A stretch of DNA of 64,000 bases from Ligula intestinalis (lineage: Eukaryota; Platyhelminthes; Cestoda; Diphyllobothriidea; Diphyllobothriidae). The stretch is taken from positions 4,589,366-4,653,365 of the forward strand of contig JAYGXS010000005.1 in NCBI GenBank assembly GCA_036362985.1. The letters are read 5' to 3'. Below the pieces are notes generated by a model. It worked only from the letters and a program-made list of their open reading frames with translations. It was not told the origin of the DNA and ran no database searches. Shown here one piece after another: positions 62,101 through 64,000 of this stretch; the stretch's first letter is position 1, and each line of letters begins with the position of its first letter. A program made the position numbers and the translations under genes.

Positions 62101-63858
62101 AGGACACTAGCTAGCGCTCATAAATTTTTGCACTAGATATAAACCACATTGTATATTACGAAATCGACTTATCGATTGAAGGCCACATGAAAAAGGCATT
62201 CTACAACTTAATTAAAGGTGTGGAAAAAGCGGCTTCTTTTTTACAAGACGAAGCCATTTATCAAATTCATTGGCCAGCACCGATTCACACTTTCGACATA
62301 CCTTGAACAAAATACTTATCAAGAGGATATTTCAGTTTATTAAAGTTTGGTAACTGTTCCCTTCAAAAGTAAGCAAAGAGTACTTAGGCTGCGAAACTGA
62401 TGTGACCACATAAACTGTAAAGAGCAGAATTTTCAGTGTCTTGTAACAACAAGCTACGTCATAAATAAGTAACTTTATATCTTGAAGGATACTCCCGACC
62501 CACACTATCCTTCGCATGGCGGACAAAATTTGGCGAAAAAAATAACAGGACTTATTGTAGGTTTTAAAGAATAAACAGCGAGTGTTCCATTTAAGCAGTT
62601 CGAAAGCTTTATGTAAGGCGGAAAACATTTTCTACGTTCTTCCAATTAGAAGGACAACTGTTGCCATCTTGAAACAAATGATATTTGCGTGCAGTTTTGT
62701 TTCGGTGTACCTCTATTACAAATCCAGCTAAAAAGAGTTCCTCGAATGTACATTTTGTAAATTGTTGCACTGGTGGTGTAAATCATTCAAAAATATTGTT
62801 TTCCAAAGTTGGTAGACTACGATCTGACAAACTATTAAAATTCATTTAAGCTGCAAAACGTAACCAGAAACCACATGTGACATTTCTTGATATCAAAAAA
62901 TACTGACGACACCTACCTGCAGGTAAAACAAGCGTTGGGTAACATCTTGAATAATTTCATTCTTTGCATCTTCAGGGAAAAATTTGGCTCTGAATTCAAA
63001 TAGCAATGGTGTACTCTTCCGAATGTCGATCGATGATAGCTGTATATGGAAATAACAGGAAAATTAAAACAAAATATTAAGCAGCTTTCAATTGCTTCGC
63101 AGAAAGTCAAAGTAATGATTGAAGATATGGCCATAGACATTGAAATTTTTTGGTTTAGAAACATCACTACATTTTCACAGAAATTTTTAATAGTTATCTA
63201 TGGTGAGAATCGTCTTTTATTGCAGCAAGATACACGTGAAAATGCGTATTGTGGCTTCGATTTCGAACAAGCGAGAATGGTGTCCTAAATGGGTATATTG
63301 AAGTTAGTTCAGTAAATTAGAAGATGCGACAGCTACTTGGACGATGAACACGTAAACAGTTAGCACCTACGAGTCACAAAGAATAAGAAACAGTTGGTCG
63401 TCACACTCTACTTCACTTAAATACGAGAGTTAATTGTGCACCAAATAGACATATTAGAATGAATCATAAAAATTTAAATAAGAATATAAGAGCAAAATGT
63501 TCTAAATGACCCAGTGGGTGGCAATATACTAAAGTATAAAGGAAGTTTTCATTTGATTTGATAATGCGTTTAAAATAACAAATTACCCTCTTTTTCAGAT
63601 TAAGCCAATTGTCCTGGCCTTTTGTATTCTGGTACATCAATCCAAAATACCATACCTCCCTGAGACCAATAGTTCGAGCCACCTAAATTCTCTCACTTTG
63701 AGGAAAACGACGGACCTGGTCAAACAAGCGCCAACCAATAATATTTTCTTTTACAGCAAAATCTAACTCAGCTTCAGCAGTCGTTATGCGCAAATTAACC
63801 TAATTTATACATACCAGCAAATTTAGCTTACTTGTTTCTCCTTTGGTAGAAGTCGCAT
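16910..63858 (-). CDS. Ezrin/radixin/moesin (ERM) family protein, 11 coding exons, whole gene
   Basis: Joined minus-strand coding exons: 63832-63858, 63716-63799, 63587-63682, 62917-63039, 58494-58645, 39686-39916, 31032-31128, 27671-27834, 25068-25305, 20326-21187 and 16910-17199 (2364 nt, 787 residues plus stop). Every junction has a GT donor and AG acceptor and keeps phase. Residues 10 to about 310 match the three-lobed FERM domain of ERM proteins, which binds membrane receptors and PIP2 ([53 protein letters not shown]). The last 25 residues match the actin-binding ERM tail ([16 protein letters not shown]) with the regulatory threonine in DKFDTLR. ERM proteins link cortical actin to plasma membrane. 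Residues of about 350-692 are Ser/Thr/Pro/Gln-rich and not a coiled coil, unlike the usual ERM middle; the total exceeds the usual 560-590. Tapeworm ERM-like proteins include the Echinococcus antigen EM10. The tail excludes merlin. The family call is firm. The exon 10/11 acceptor, and whether further exons lie in intron 9, are less sure. Confidence 0.93.
17200..20325. other. ERM intron 10 with repeats
   Basis: Holds a non-LTR fragment at 19490-20010 and a short GC-rich stretch at 18590-18770 (TCGTCGAAATCGACGG) related to segments at 37550 and 50110. No other gene was seen. Confidence 0.6.
19490..20010 (+). mobile_element. Non-LTR retrotransposon 3' end, uninterrupted copy
   Basis: Colinear with the split copy at 10430-11440. 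At 19760-19790 it reads CTTGCCGTATATCGGCATAT, which is the empty-site version of the place where copy 10130-11440 carries the 517-bp repeat. Only the decayed end of RT and the 3' tail are present. Confidence 0.65.
20326..21187 (-). CDS. ERM exon 10 (287-codon disordered Ser/Thr/Pro/Gln-rich insert)
   Basis: Open throughout 862 nt on the minus strand, by far the longest exon. The acceptor is CTCGCAG before TTG (phase 0, matching exon 9). The donor is GTAGGT after GAT-A (phase 1, matching exon 11). The sequence is rich in Ser, Thr, Pro, Glu and Gln, has two short polyglutamine tracts (QQQQL, QQQQP), acidic patches ([10 protein letters not shown]) and basic Ser/Arg patches ([12 protein letters not shown]). 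I see no known domain, signal peptide or membrane segment. Many S/T-P sites suggest a phosphorylated flexible linker; that is inference. Its place between FERM and C-ERMAD is shown by phase and by being the only long open frame there, not by homology. Confidence 0.75.
21324..22207. other. Assembly gap (884 Ns)
   Basis: A run of N within ERM intron 9. Any exon or repeat inside it cannot be seen. The phases of exons 9 and 10 (both 0) allow, but do not require, a missing exon. Confidence 1.
22905..23480 (-). mobile_element. Penelope-like element copy 3 (3' part)
   Basis: The minus strand from 23480 reads [20 protein letters not shown], then an in-frame TAG, and [28 protein letters not shown] and [12 protein letters not shown]. 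This is the GIY-YIG region of the same family as copy 1 (SINSTILAHMIDSGNRVD). The 3' end at 22905-22950 (TCGATTATTCATCTCCAGCC on plus) matches the ends at 5220, 11650 and 30430. It is a pseudogene in ERM intron 9. Confidence 0.7.
24235..24780. repeat. tRNA-derived palindromic repeat
   Basis: A 540-bp inverted repeat centred near 24500. The inner arms read GCCGTCATTCTGGTGGATTC and its complement, and TAAGCAATCATCTGGAATCC and its near complement. Both outer ends carry a tRNA-like head: plus strand TTGTAGCTCAACTGGTAGA (A box) and GGTTCAAATTCCACCG (B box) near 24677-24740, and the complement at 24285-24340. It resembles two head-out tRNA-derived SINEs. Confidence 0.65.
25068..25305 (-). CDS. ERM exon 9 (short charged helix then low-complexity tail)
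   Basis: 238 nt, residues 325-404. Joined to exon 8 it continues the helix [24 protein letters not shown] with heptad-like leucines, then shifts abruptly to Ser/Pro/Thr-rich sequence ([20 protein letters not shown]). So the helix after FERM is only about 50-60 residues, against well over 100 in typical ERM proteins. The acceptor is AAAG, which is non-preferred, but it is the only one that keeps phase and continues the helix. The donor GTAAGT follows a Leu codon in phase 0. Confidence 0.85.
25610..25745 (+). repeat. GAT/GAG-rich low-complexity tract
   Basis: GATGATGCTGATGCTGATGA followed by GGAGGAGGAG and further GAT-rich sequence. Open frames here encode Asp/Glu runs in one frame and Met runs in another, a sign of simple repeat and not of a gene. 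Confidence 0.6.
25760..26580 (-). mobile_element. Solo PLE end modules
   Basis: 25768-25825 has TGGGACAAGAACTTTATTCG, GCCTGACGTTTCGG and a worn hammerhead core on the minus strand. 26505-26560 has GTCCCAAAAAGTAACTTAG and TGGAACAAGAACTTTAT. 26228-26280 (GCCGGTATTTCACGCAAAA, GCGAAAGATTGA) repeats a word at 8083. No coding part is attached. Confidence 0.5.
25783..25822 (-). ncRNA. Hammerhead-ribozyme-like core (decayed)
   Basis: On the minus strand: CTCATGC in the place of CUGANGA, stem II GGACCC...GAATCC, then GAAACGTCAGGC. The GAAA-CGUC half is intact and the CUGANGA half is mutated at three places, so it is probably inactive. Confidence 0.4.
27671..27834 (-). CDS. ERM exon 8 (FERM F3 end and start of linker helix)
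   Basis: 164 nt, residues 271-325. It reads [20 protein letters not shown], then [20 protein letters not shown] and [15 protein letters not shown]. The K-R-I-L-x-L-C-x-G-N-x-E-L-Y-x-R-R-R signature is diagnostic for the ERM F3 lobe. Q-M-R-A-Q-A-E-E-E starts the alpha-helical region that follows FERM. The acceptor is TTTTCAG and the donor GTGAGT; the exon ends in phase 2 within an Arg codon. Confidence 0.96.
28864..29381 (+). repeat. 517-bp non-coding interspersed repeat, second good copy
   Basis: Colinear with 10676-11192 from TGTAGGAGCCTGCC to TTTGCGAT. It lies in ERM intron 7. No clear target site duplication is seen at its edges. The GC-rich block just before it (28580-28860) has no counterpart in the other copy. 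Confidence 0.7.
29500..29690 (+). repeat. LTR-like repeat, copy B
   Basis: Matches 16150-16360: TTGACGCAGTCAACAGCAG, CTTCACCAGTGGTCACC, and GTGCACAATAAATTCCTC in place of ATGCAATAAACCACTCC. No coding sequence is attached. Confidence 0.5.
30385..30600 (-). mobile_element. PLE 3' end fragment
   Basis: Plus strand GAACGTTTTTGATTGATTC, ATCATCAGGTTATAC and AAAAGGGAGGGTAGAGTTAG match the end of PLE copy 3 (GTACTTTTTCGATTATTC, TACGGGAGGGTACAG). GIY-YIG sequence is not attached. Confidence 0.5.
31032..31128 (-). CDS. ERM exon 7 (FERM F3 lobe)
   Basis: 97 nt, completing a lysine codon, residues 238-270. It reads [20 protein letters not shown] then [12 protein letters not shown], colinear with the ERM segment T-P-K-I-x-F-x-W-x-E-I-x-N-I-S-x-x-D-K-x-F-x-I-K-P. 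The acceptor is CTTCTAG and the donor GTATGT. A longer ORF that covers this place in another frame is a shadow. Confidence 0.95.
31790..32045 (-). repeat. tRNA-derived SINE-like copy
   Basis: The minus strand begins CGAGCCCGTGGCACAGAGGT with a tRNA-like A box, then a worn B-box region, and further on carries GGCTGGCTGATAATGG. The same layout is seen at 43755-43910 and 53690-53940 on the plus strand (GAGCCCGTGATTGAATGG; GAGCCCGTAACCCAATGG, with GACTGGCTGACGACAGC after). Confidence 0.55.
32060..32610. repeat. tRNA-derived repeat cluster, three heads in two orientations
   Basis: Minus-strand heads at about 32150-32210 and 32440-32490 face a plus-strand head at 32508-32585 (TTTGTAGCTCAAGTGGTTAG, GGGTTCAAATCCCGCCG). 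The body words GTCGATTTTACCCGCCCAAC and TCCTAAGCAATCATCTAGAA are shared with the palindrome at 24235-24780. The plus head can form an acceptor stem (GGCGTTT/GAACGTC), D arm and T arm, but spacing before the anticodon stem is wrong for a functional tRNA. Confidence 0.65.
33500..34390 (-). mobile_element. Penelope-like element copy 5 (RT and linker)
   Basis: The minus strand has RT motifs at 34390-33943 and a following linker at 33892-33656 ([33 protein letters not shown]), as found between RT and GIY-YIG in PLEs. The GIY-YIG part is missing or unrecognisable. It lies in ERM intron 6. Confidence 0.75.
33943..34380 (-). pseudogene. PLE reverse transcriptase palm fragment
   Basis: One frame runs through the segment with two internal stops (a TGA near 34355 and a TAA near 34260). 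It reads [18 protein letters not shown], then [20 protein letters not shown] and [20 protein letters not shown]. The YVDD catalytic box is YVDE, and Q-L-P-F-L-D-V is the next conserved palm block. An intact enzyme would copy element RNA into DNA at the nicked target. The stops and the changed aspartate show that this copy is dead. Confidence 0.8.
34391..36430. other. No gene recognised
   Basis: Mixed sequence, GC-rich from 35230 to 36430. Short overlapping ORFs have no motif. I see no sign of an exon with conserved sequence. Confidence 0.4.
36433..36440 (+). promoter_or_regulatory. Possible TATA box
   Basis: TATAAAAG followed by a C-rich tract (CACGCCCCCTCTCCC) about 340 bp before PLE copy 6. 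It could be a core promoter of a repeat. It rests on the motif alone. Confidence 0.2.
36841..36880 (-). ncRNA. Hammerhead-like core, left module of PLE copy 6
   Basis: The minus strand reads TTTGAAGA (CUGANGA with the first C changed), stem II AATCCGCGACGAATTTC, GGAA in place of GAAA, then CGTCAGGC. It is decayed at two core positions. Confidence 0.45.
36927..37271 (+). pseudogene. PLE GIY-YIG endonuclease domain, copy 6
   Basis: Within an open frame that begins upstream in the inverted module, the PLE-derived part starts near the GLRRGQ residues. It reads [20 protein letters not shown], then [20 protein letters not shown] and [12 protein letters not shown]. The [11 protein letters not shown] and EHxxA blocks, and the glutamate in R-E-L-L-E-x-W, are key GIY-YIG residues and are kept. 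The GIY half is partly lost: the usual Cys-x-x-Cys before it is absent. RT is missing, so it is a fragment. Confidence 0.8.
37388..37425 (+). ncRNA. Hammerhead-like core, right module of PLE copy 6
   Basis: CTGTAGA (CUGANGA with A6 changed to U), stem II GAATCC-GCGAC-GGATTTC, then GAAACGTCAGGC. The stem is strong and the GAAA-CGUC half is intact; one core change. Confidence 0.55.
37490..37760. repeat. GC-rich repeat, copy A
   Basis: Shares with 43925-44140 the layout of a gene-like GC-rich tract: GTTCGACC, a CCACTG/CACCGTG-type word, TTGCGATGCATCCAT or TTGCGCTGCATCTACC, then TGATATCAGGAATACTGGAA or CGATATCAGGAAGAGCGGAA. No conserved frame was found, so a transposon fragment is likely. Confidence 0.4.
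37761..39030. other. No gene recognised
   Basis: Short ORFs only; ERM intron 6. Nothing supports a second gene. Confidence 0.4.
39040..39545 (+). repeat. Degenerate copy of the 517-bp repeat
   Basis: The end CTAAGGAACCAGGCCCGGAA, GACTGTAG, CAGCCTTAACACTCCCGATA matches the 3' ends of the copies at 10676-11192 and 28864-29381. The 5' half is diverged. It lies about 140 bp downstream of exon 6 in ERM intron 6. Confidence 0.5.
39686..39916 (-). CDS. ERM exon 6 (FERM F2 end and F3 start)
   Basis: 231 nt, residues 161-238. It begins by completing a serine codon and reads [46 protein letters not shown] and [18 protein letters not shown]. The W-x-E-H-R-G and L-x-x-A-Q-D-L-E-x-x-G-V-x-Y signatures are conserved in ERM and merlin. 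The acceptor is TTTGTGCAG and the donor GTAAGT. It lies between an 18.6-kb and an 8.6-kb intron. Confidence 0.95.
40150..41700 (-). repeat. PLE-end-like tandem duplication (about 440 bp period)
   Basis: 40620-40985 is repeated at 41060-41410: TTCACGTGACCCATCGAAAG against TTCAAGTGATCCATCGAAAG, GTTTTTCGGTTTTATC, CCAATATTTCATAGGGCTTC against CCAATATTTCAGTGGGCTAC, AGGAGGCACACTGGAATAG against AGAGGCACACTG. GCTGACGTTTCG or a variant stands at 40184, 41000 and 41520, and its complement TGAAACGTCAGC at 41681. On the minus strand these are GAAACGTCAGC, the second half of a hammerhead core. Confidence 0.65.
42130..43160. mobile_element. Foldback element, near-complete
   Basis: The left arm 42130-42535 and right arm 42770-43160 are inverted copies. 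Outer part: CATACAGTAGACGCCAAAGA against TCTTTGGCGTCTACTGTAG. Inner part: TTTATAAATTCAAATATATT and ATTACGCCTTCTTTAAATTT against their near complements. The spacer is about 230 bp and has no ORF; no transposase is seen. Confidence 0.75.
43495..43910. repeat. tRNA-derived SINE-like copies, inverted pair
   Basis: Plus copy at 43755-43910 (GAGCCCGTGATTGAATGGTT, AGAGCGTTGG, GTCGCGGGTCCAAGCCCCGA) with an inverted partner at 43495-43735 (GTCAGCAGCCAAACAGTGGC, GGTTTGGCAATCTCCGAG). The plus head has A- and B-box-like words but the anticodon arm is not credible for a tRNA. Confidence 0.5.
43925..44280. repeat. GC-rich repeat, copy B
   Basis: Related to 37490-37760 (see that entry): GTTCGACC near 43946, CTTGCGCTGCATCTACC, CGATATCAGGAAGAGCGGAA. 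Overlapping ORFs on both strands have no motif. Confidence 0.4.
45518..49640. repeat. Two-copy tandem duplication, 2.04-kb unit
   Basis: Unit 1 starts TGAGGAGGAATTCGG at 45518 and unit 2 starts TGAGGAGGTATTCGG at 47561. Matching words follow in the same order: AAACACAGCACAGCACCC/AAACACAGAACAGCACCC, TGGATGATTTTGAATCTG, GGCCGACGTCGTAA, and TGTAAAAATAGCT. The copies are clearly diverged. Each contains worn pieces of the foldback family (AAGTAG-ATGCATTTT). No ORF is shared between units. Confidence 0.75.
49950..50860. other. GC-rich segment without recognised gene
   Basis: Overlapping ORFs on both strands (for example Arg/Cys-rich frames) are typical of GC-rich repeats. GTCGATTTCGACGATGG near 50112 recurs in diverged form at 18628 and 37560. 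A CTATAAAGG word at 50444 could be a TATA box. No function assigned. Confidence 0.35.
50861..52290. other. No gene recognised
   Basis: Short ORFs without motifs; part of ERM intron 5. Confidence 0.4.
52331..52368 (-). ncRNA. Hammerhead-like core, left module of PLE copy 7
   Basis: The minus strand reads CTGTCGA (one change from CUGANGA), stem II GGACTCTTGCAAGAGCCC with a self-complementary CTCTTGCAAGAG, then GAAA and GCTCAGGC. GCTC stands where the other copies have CGTC. Confidence 0.5.
52369..53345 (+). pseudogene. PLE protein: RT palm, linker and GIY-YIG, broken frame
   Basis: Three overlapping frames cover one ancestral protein. The first has [15 protein letters not shown], the RT catalytic box with YVDD changed to YVNE, and stops at a TAG (52515-52517). 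The next has [36 protein letters not shown] and [18 protein letters not shown], the palm end and thumb/linker. The third has [50 protein letters not shown] and [10 protein letters not shown], the Cys-x-x-Cys and GIY-YIG nuclease. The nuclease keeps the R and E residues, but YIG is altered to YTR. At least one stop and one frameshift make it inactive. Confidence 0.85.
53580..53613 (+). ncRNA. Hammerhead-like core, right module of PLE copy 7
   Basis: CTGACGA (a full CUGANGA match), stem II GGACTCCTGCAGGAGCC, then AAAA in place of GAAA, and GCTCAGGC. The bases before CUGACGA (TTCT) can pair with AGG after GCTC, as expected for stem I. The GAAA change predicts loss of activity. Confidence 0.5.
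53690..53940 (+). repeat. tRNA-derived SINE-like copy
   Basis: GAGCCCGTAACCCAATGGTC, AGAGCCTTGG, GGCGGGTTAAAATGTCGG, followed by GACTGGCTGACGACAGCTGA and GCCATAATCGGCCATTTTAG, which match the plus copy at 43755-43910 (GCCATAACTGGCCATTTCAG). Confidence 0.6.
54058..54086 (+). repeat. (CAT)n microsatellite
   Basis: CACCACCATCATCATCATC repeated without interruption; in one frame it encodes a run of histidines. Confidence 0.9.
54087..55390. other. No gene recognised; CAG- and CA-rich patches
   Basis: AGCAGCAGCAG stretches near 54375-54400 and a CA repeat at 54440-54452. Short ORFs only. An inverted pair (AACCTTTAATTTTCTCG near 54832 and TCGAGAAAATTAAAGGC near 54964) may mark a small foldback. 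Confidence 0.4.
55390..55745. repeat. Two direct repeats of about 175 bp
   Basis: CTCATGAAATGTCAACCGAA occurs at about 55420 and 55593. Both are followed by an ATTATCATGCAG word and GGCAGGATGCCAGC or AGCAGGATGCCTAC, then a CGAGCCTCCTTTTGG/CAGCCTCCTTTCGG word. The second half belongs to the foldback family. Confidence 0.6.
56505..58455. mobile_element. Long foldback element beside ERM exon 5
   Basis: The arms at 56505-56890 and 58066-58455 are inverted copies of nearly 390 bp: GCAATAGCTGCCGGAATTCT on the left and AGAATTCCGGCAGCTATTGC on the right; ACAAAGCATGTACGATAAAA on the left and TTTTATCGTACATGCTTTGT on the right. The spacer (about 1.2 kb, AT-rich) has no transposase frame that I can recognise. 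The right edge is 38 bp from the exon 5 donor. Confidence 0.85.
58494..58645 (-). CDS. ERM exon 5 (FERM F2 lobe)
   Basis: 152 nt, phase 0 start and phase 2 end, residues 111-161. It encodes [20 protein letters not shown], then [20 protein letters not shown], matching the F2 helix motif [14 protein letters not shown]. The usual I-Y-C-P-P-E is changed to L-A-C-P-C-E, and one further Val is Cys, so this copy has extra cysteines. The donor GTAAGT is followed 38 nt later by the edge of a long foldback repeat. Confidence 0.93.
58646..59383. other. ERM intron 4, proximal part; no gene
   Basis: No motif seen. Short ORFs only. Confidence 0.4.
59602..59680 (+). ncRNA. Hammerhead-ribozyme-like motif, unit 1 (core intact)
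   Basis: CTGATGA at 59610-59616 and GAAA at 59661-59664 are the two conserved core strands. After GAAA, ACACGTGTC gives a 3-bp stem III (ACA/UGU, loop CG) and the GUC cleavage triplet ending at 59672. Stem I forms between GACCCA (59604-59609) and TGCGTC (59673-59678) with five of six pairs. The 44-nt region between the core strands begins G and ends C as needed, but otherwise does not close a regular stem II, so activity is uncertain. Confidence 0.55.
59938..60015 (+). ncRNA. Hammerhead-ribozyme-like motif, unit 2 (core mutated)
   Basis: The same layout as unit 1. CTGATAA at 59946-59952 has the catalytic G8 changed to A. GAAA is at 59997-60000 and GTC ends at 60008. Stem I, GACCCA with TGGGCC, also has five of six pairs, at a different mismatch from unit 1. 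Predicted inactive. Confidence 0.45.
60736..60782 (-). ncRNA. Hammerhead-ribozyme-like core at the 3' end of PLE copy 8
   Basis: The minus strand reads GCT-CTGACGA (CUGANGA at 60774-60768), a stem II with AAGC/GCTT, GAAA (60748-60745), then CGTC and AGC. GCU before and AGC after the core can pair as stem I. All core positions fit. It is the best preserved PLE-type core in the window. Confidence 0.6.
60908..61369 (-). pseudogene. PLE GIY-YIG endonuclease domain, copy 8 (open frame)
   Basis: 153 codons open. It reads [39 protein letters not shown], then [20 protein letters not shown] and [20 protein letters not shown]. The Cys-x-x-Cys, G-Y-V-G-D-T-G-R and E-H blocks fit PLE GIY-YIG nucleases. 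The usual metal-binding glutamate in R-E-L-L-E-x-W is glycine here (R-L-L-L-G-I-W), which should abolish nicking. The frame is intact but lacks the RT and a proper start, so it is a 5'-truncated copy. Confidence 0.85.
61376..62916. other. ERM intron 4, distal part; no gene
   Basis: AT-rich with short ORFs and no motif. Weak foldback-family words near 61975-62000. Confidence 0.4.
62917..63039 (-). CDS. ERM exon 4 (end of F1, start of F2)
   Basis: 41 codons, phase 0 at both ends, residues 70-110. It encodes [20 protein letters not shown] followed by [21 protein letters not shown], colinear with the conserved ERM segment (R-K-x-x-P-L-L-F-x-F-x-A-K-F-x-P-E). The acceptor is ACAG before CTA, and the donor is GTAGGT. 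Confidence 0.93.
63040..63586. other. ERM intron 3
   Basis: 547-bp AT-rich intron, minus-strand GTAATT donor and ACAG acceptor. Nothing else seen. Confidence 0.7.
63587..63682 (-). CDS. ERM exon 3 (FERM F1 lobe)
   Basis: 32 codons, phase 0 at both ends, residues 38-69. It encodes [18 protein letters not shown] and ends in [19 protein letters not shown] is a hallmark ERM/merlin F1 motif. The GTAATT donor follows the AGG codon. The next exon starts CTA and restores the family spacing up to DIRK. Confidence 0.93.
63683..63715 (-). other. ERM intron 2, 33-nt mini-intron
   Basis: The segment reads GTCCGT at its 5' end, has a T/C-rich middle, and ends AATTTAG on the minus strand. It is a multiple of three, but an in-frame TAG at its 3' end would terminate translation if it were retained. 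Removing it joins LFDQ to [11 protein letters not shown], which is the uninterrupted ERM F1 sequence. Confidence 0.78.
63716..63799 (-). CDS. ERM exon 2 (FERM F1 lobe, first part)
   Basis: 28 codons, phase 0 at both ends, residues 10-37. It encodes [18 protein letters not shown] and ends in WRLFDQ, matching the ERM segment that carries V-R-V-T-T and G-K-x-L-F-D-Q. This is the ubiquitin-like F1 lobe. The glycine-lysine before the LFDQ motif is replaced by Gly-Trp-Arg. The donor is GTCCGT, weaker than the other donors of the gene. Confidence 0.88.
63800..63831 (-). other. ERM intron 1, 32-nt mini-intron
   Basis: The segment reads GTAAGC at its 5' end and AAATTAG at its 3' end on the minus strand. 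Its length is not a multiple of three, so retention would break the FERM frame. Removing it joins MRLLPKEKQ to [14 protein letters not shown], the first FERM strands. Introns of about 30-40 nt are known in flatworm genes. Confidence 0.8.
63832..63858 (-). CDS. ERM exon 1 (start codon exon, 9 codons)
   Basis: Starts at ATG (63858-63856) and encodes MRLLPKEKQ, then a GTAAGC donor at 63831. An in-frame TAA lies just upstream (revcomp of about 63865-63867), so this is the first usable methionine. ERM proteins of other animals also begin with a short basic peptide before the first FERM beta strand. A TCTAG directly before the G-ATG looks like a splice acceptor, so a 5' UTR intron or spliced-leader trans-splicing is possible; that is inference. 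Confidence 0.8.
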
Positions 63859-64000
63859 CCTAGATTACTTTGTATACTCTAGCACATGTCACAAAATACA
63901 ACATTTGTAACAGCCGCGTTTATTGAGTTTGGCCTGATATCACTCAAGGTAATCAGTGAGATGTGAACGTGGAGTAGATAAACAATGCATCCTATTTTTT
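63859..64000. other. Upstream flank or 5' UTR of the ERM gene
   Basis: 142 bp before the ATG on the minus strand. No clear TATA box. AATCTAGGATG at the start codon looks like a splice acceptor placed one base before the ATG. Confidence 0.4.

Noticed and set aside
1..64000. CRISPR array or prokaryotic operon
   Set aside because: The introns, repeat content and gene structure are eukaryotic. The repeats are transposons, not regularly spaced short repeats.

Overview
The window looks like nuclear DNA of a flatworm, most probably a tapeworm (a diphyllobothriidean such as Spirometra, Dibothriocephalus or Schistocephalus is my best guess). The reasons are very long repeat-filled introns, two 32-33 nt mini-introns at the 5' end of a gene, many decayed Penelope-like elements (PLEs) of the GIY-YIG type, tRNA-derived repeats, and no bacterial-style gene packing. 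The organism call is inference.

One host gene spans about three quarters of the window on the minus strand: an ezrin/radixin/moesin (ERM) family gene in eleven coding exons, from the ATG at 63858 down to the TAG at 16910. All ten junctions keep phase, and the join encodes a predicted protein of 787 residues. Exons 1-8 encode a conserved FERM domain. Exon 9 gives a short basic helix. Exon 10 (287 codons) is a Ser/Thr/Pro/Gln-rich, probably disordered stretch sitting where ERM proteins normally carry a long coiled coil. Exon 11 ends with the actin-binding C-ERMAD tail and its conserved phospho-threonine. The introns run from 32 nt to 18.6 kb. An assembly gap (Ns, 21324-22207) lies in intron 9.

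Nearly everything else is decayed mobile DNA. Minus-strand PLE copies lie at 2550-3405, 11640-13110, 22905-23480, 33500-34390 and 60690-61375. Plus-strand copies lie at 8767-9117, 36781-37465 and 52297-53651. Several PLE ends carry hammerhead-ribozyme-like cores (CUGANGA, a hairpin, then GAAAC-GUC), and in two copies these ends form inverted terminal modules around a 5'-truncated body. Other repeats are a Ty3/gypsy integrase fragment, two copies of a non-LTR element (one split by a 517-bp repeat), long foldback elements (14.2-15.6, 42.1-43.2 and 56.5-58.5 kb), tRNA-derived palindromes, a 2.04-kb tandem duplication (45.5-49.6 kb) and a 316-336 bp tandem array (59.4-60.2 kb) with its own hammerhead-like core.

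The strongest candidates for something new are the ERM gene with a disordered linker in place of its coiled coil, the hammerhead-bearing 316-336 bp tandem repeat, and the inverted hammerhead modules of the PLEs. No rRNA, convincing tRNA gene, CRISPR array or second complete host gene was seen.
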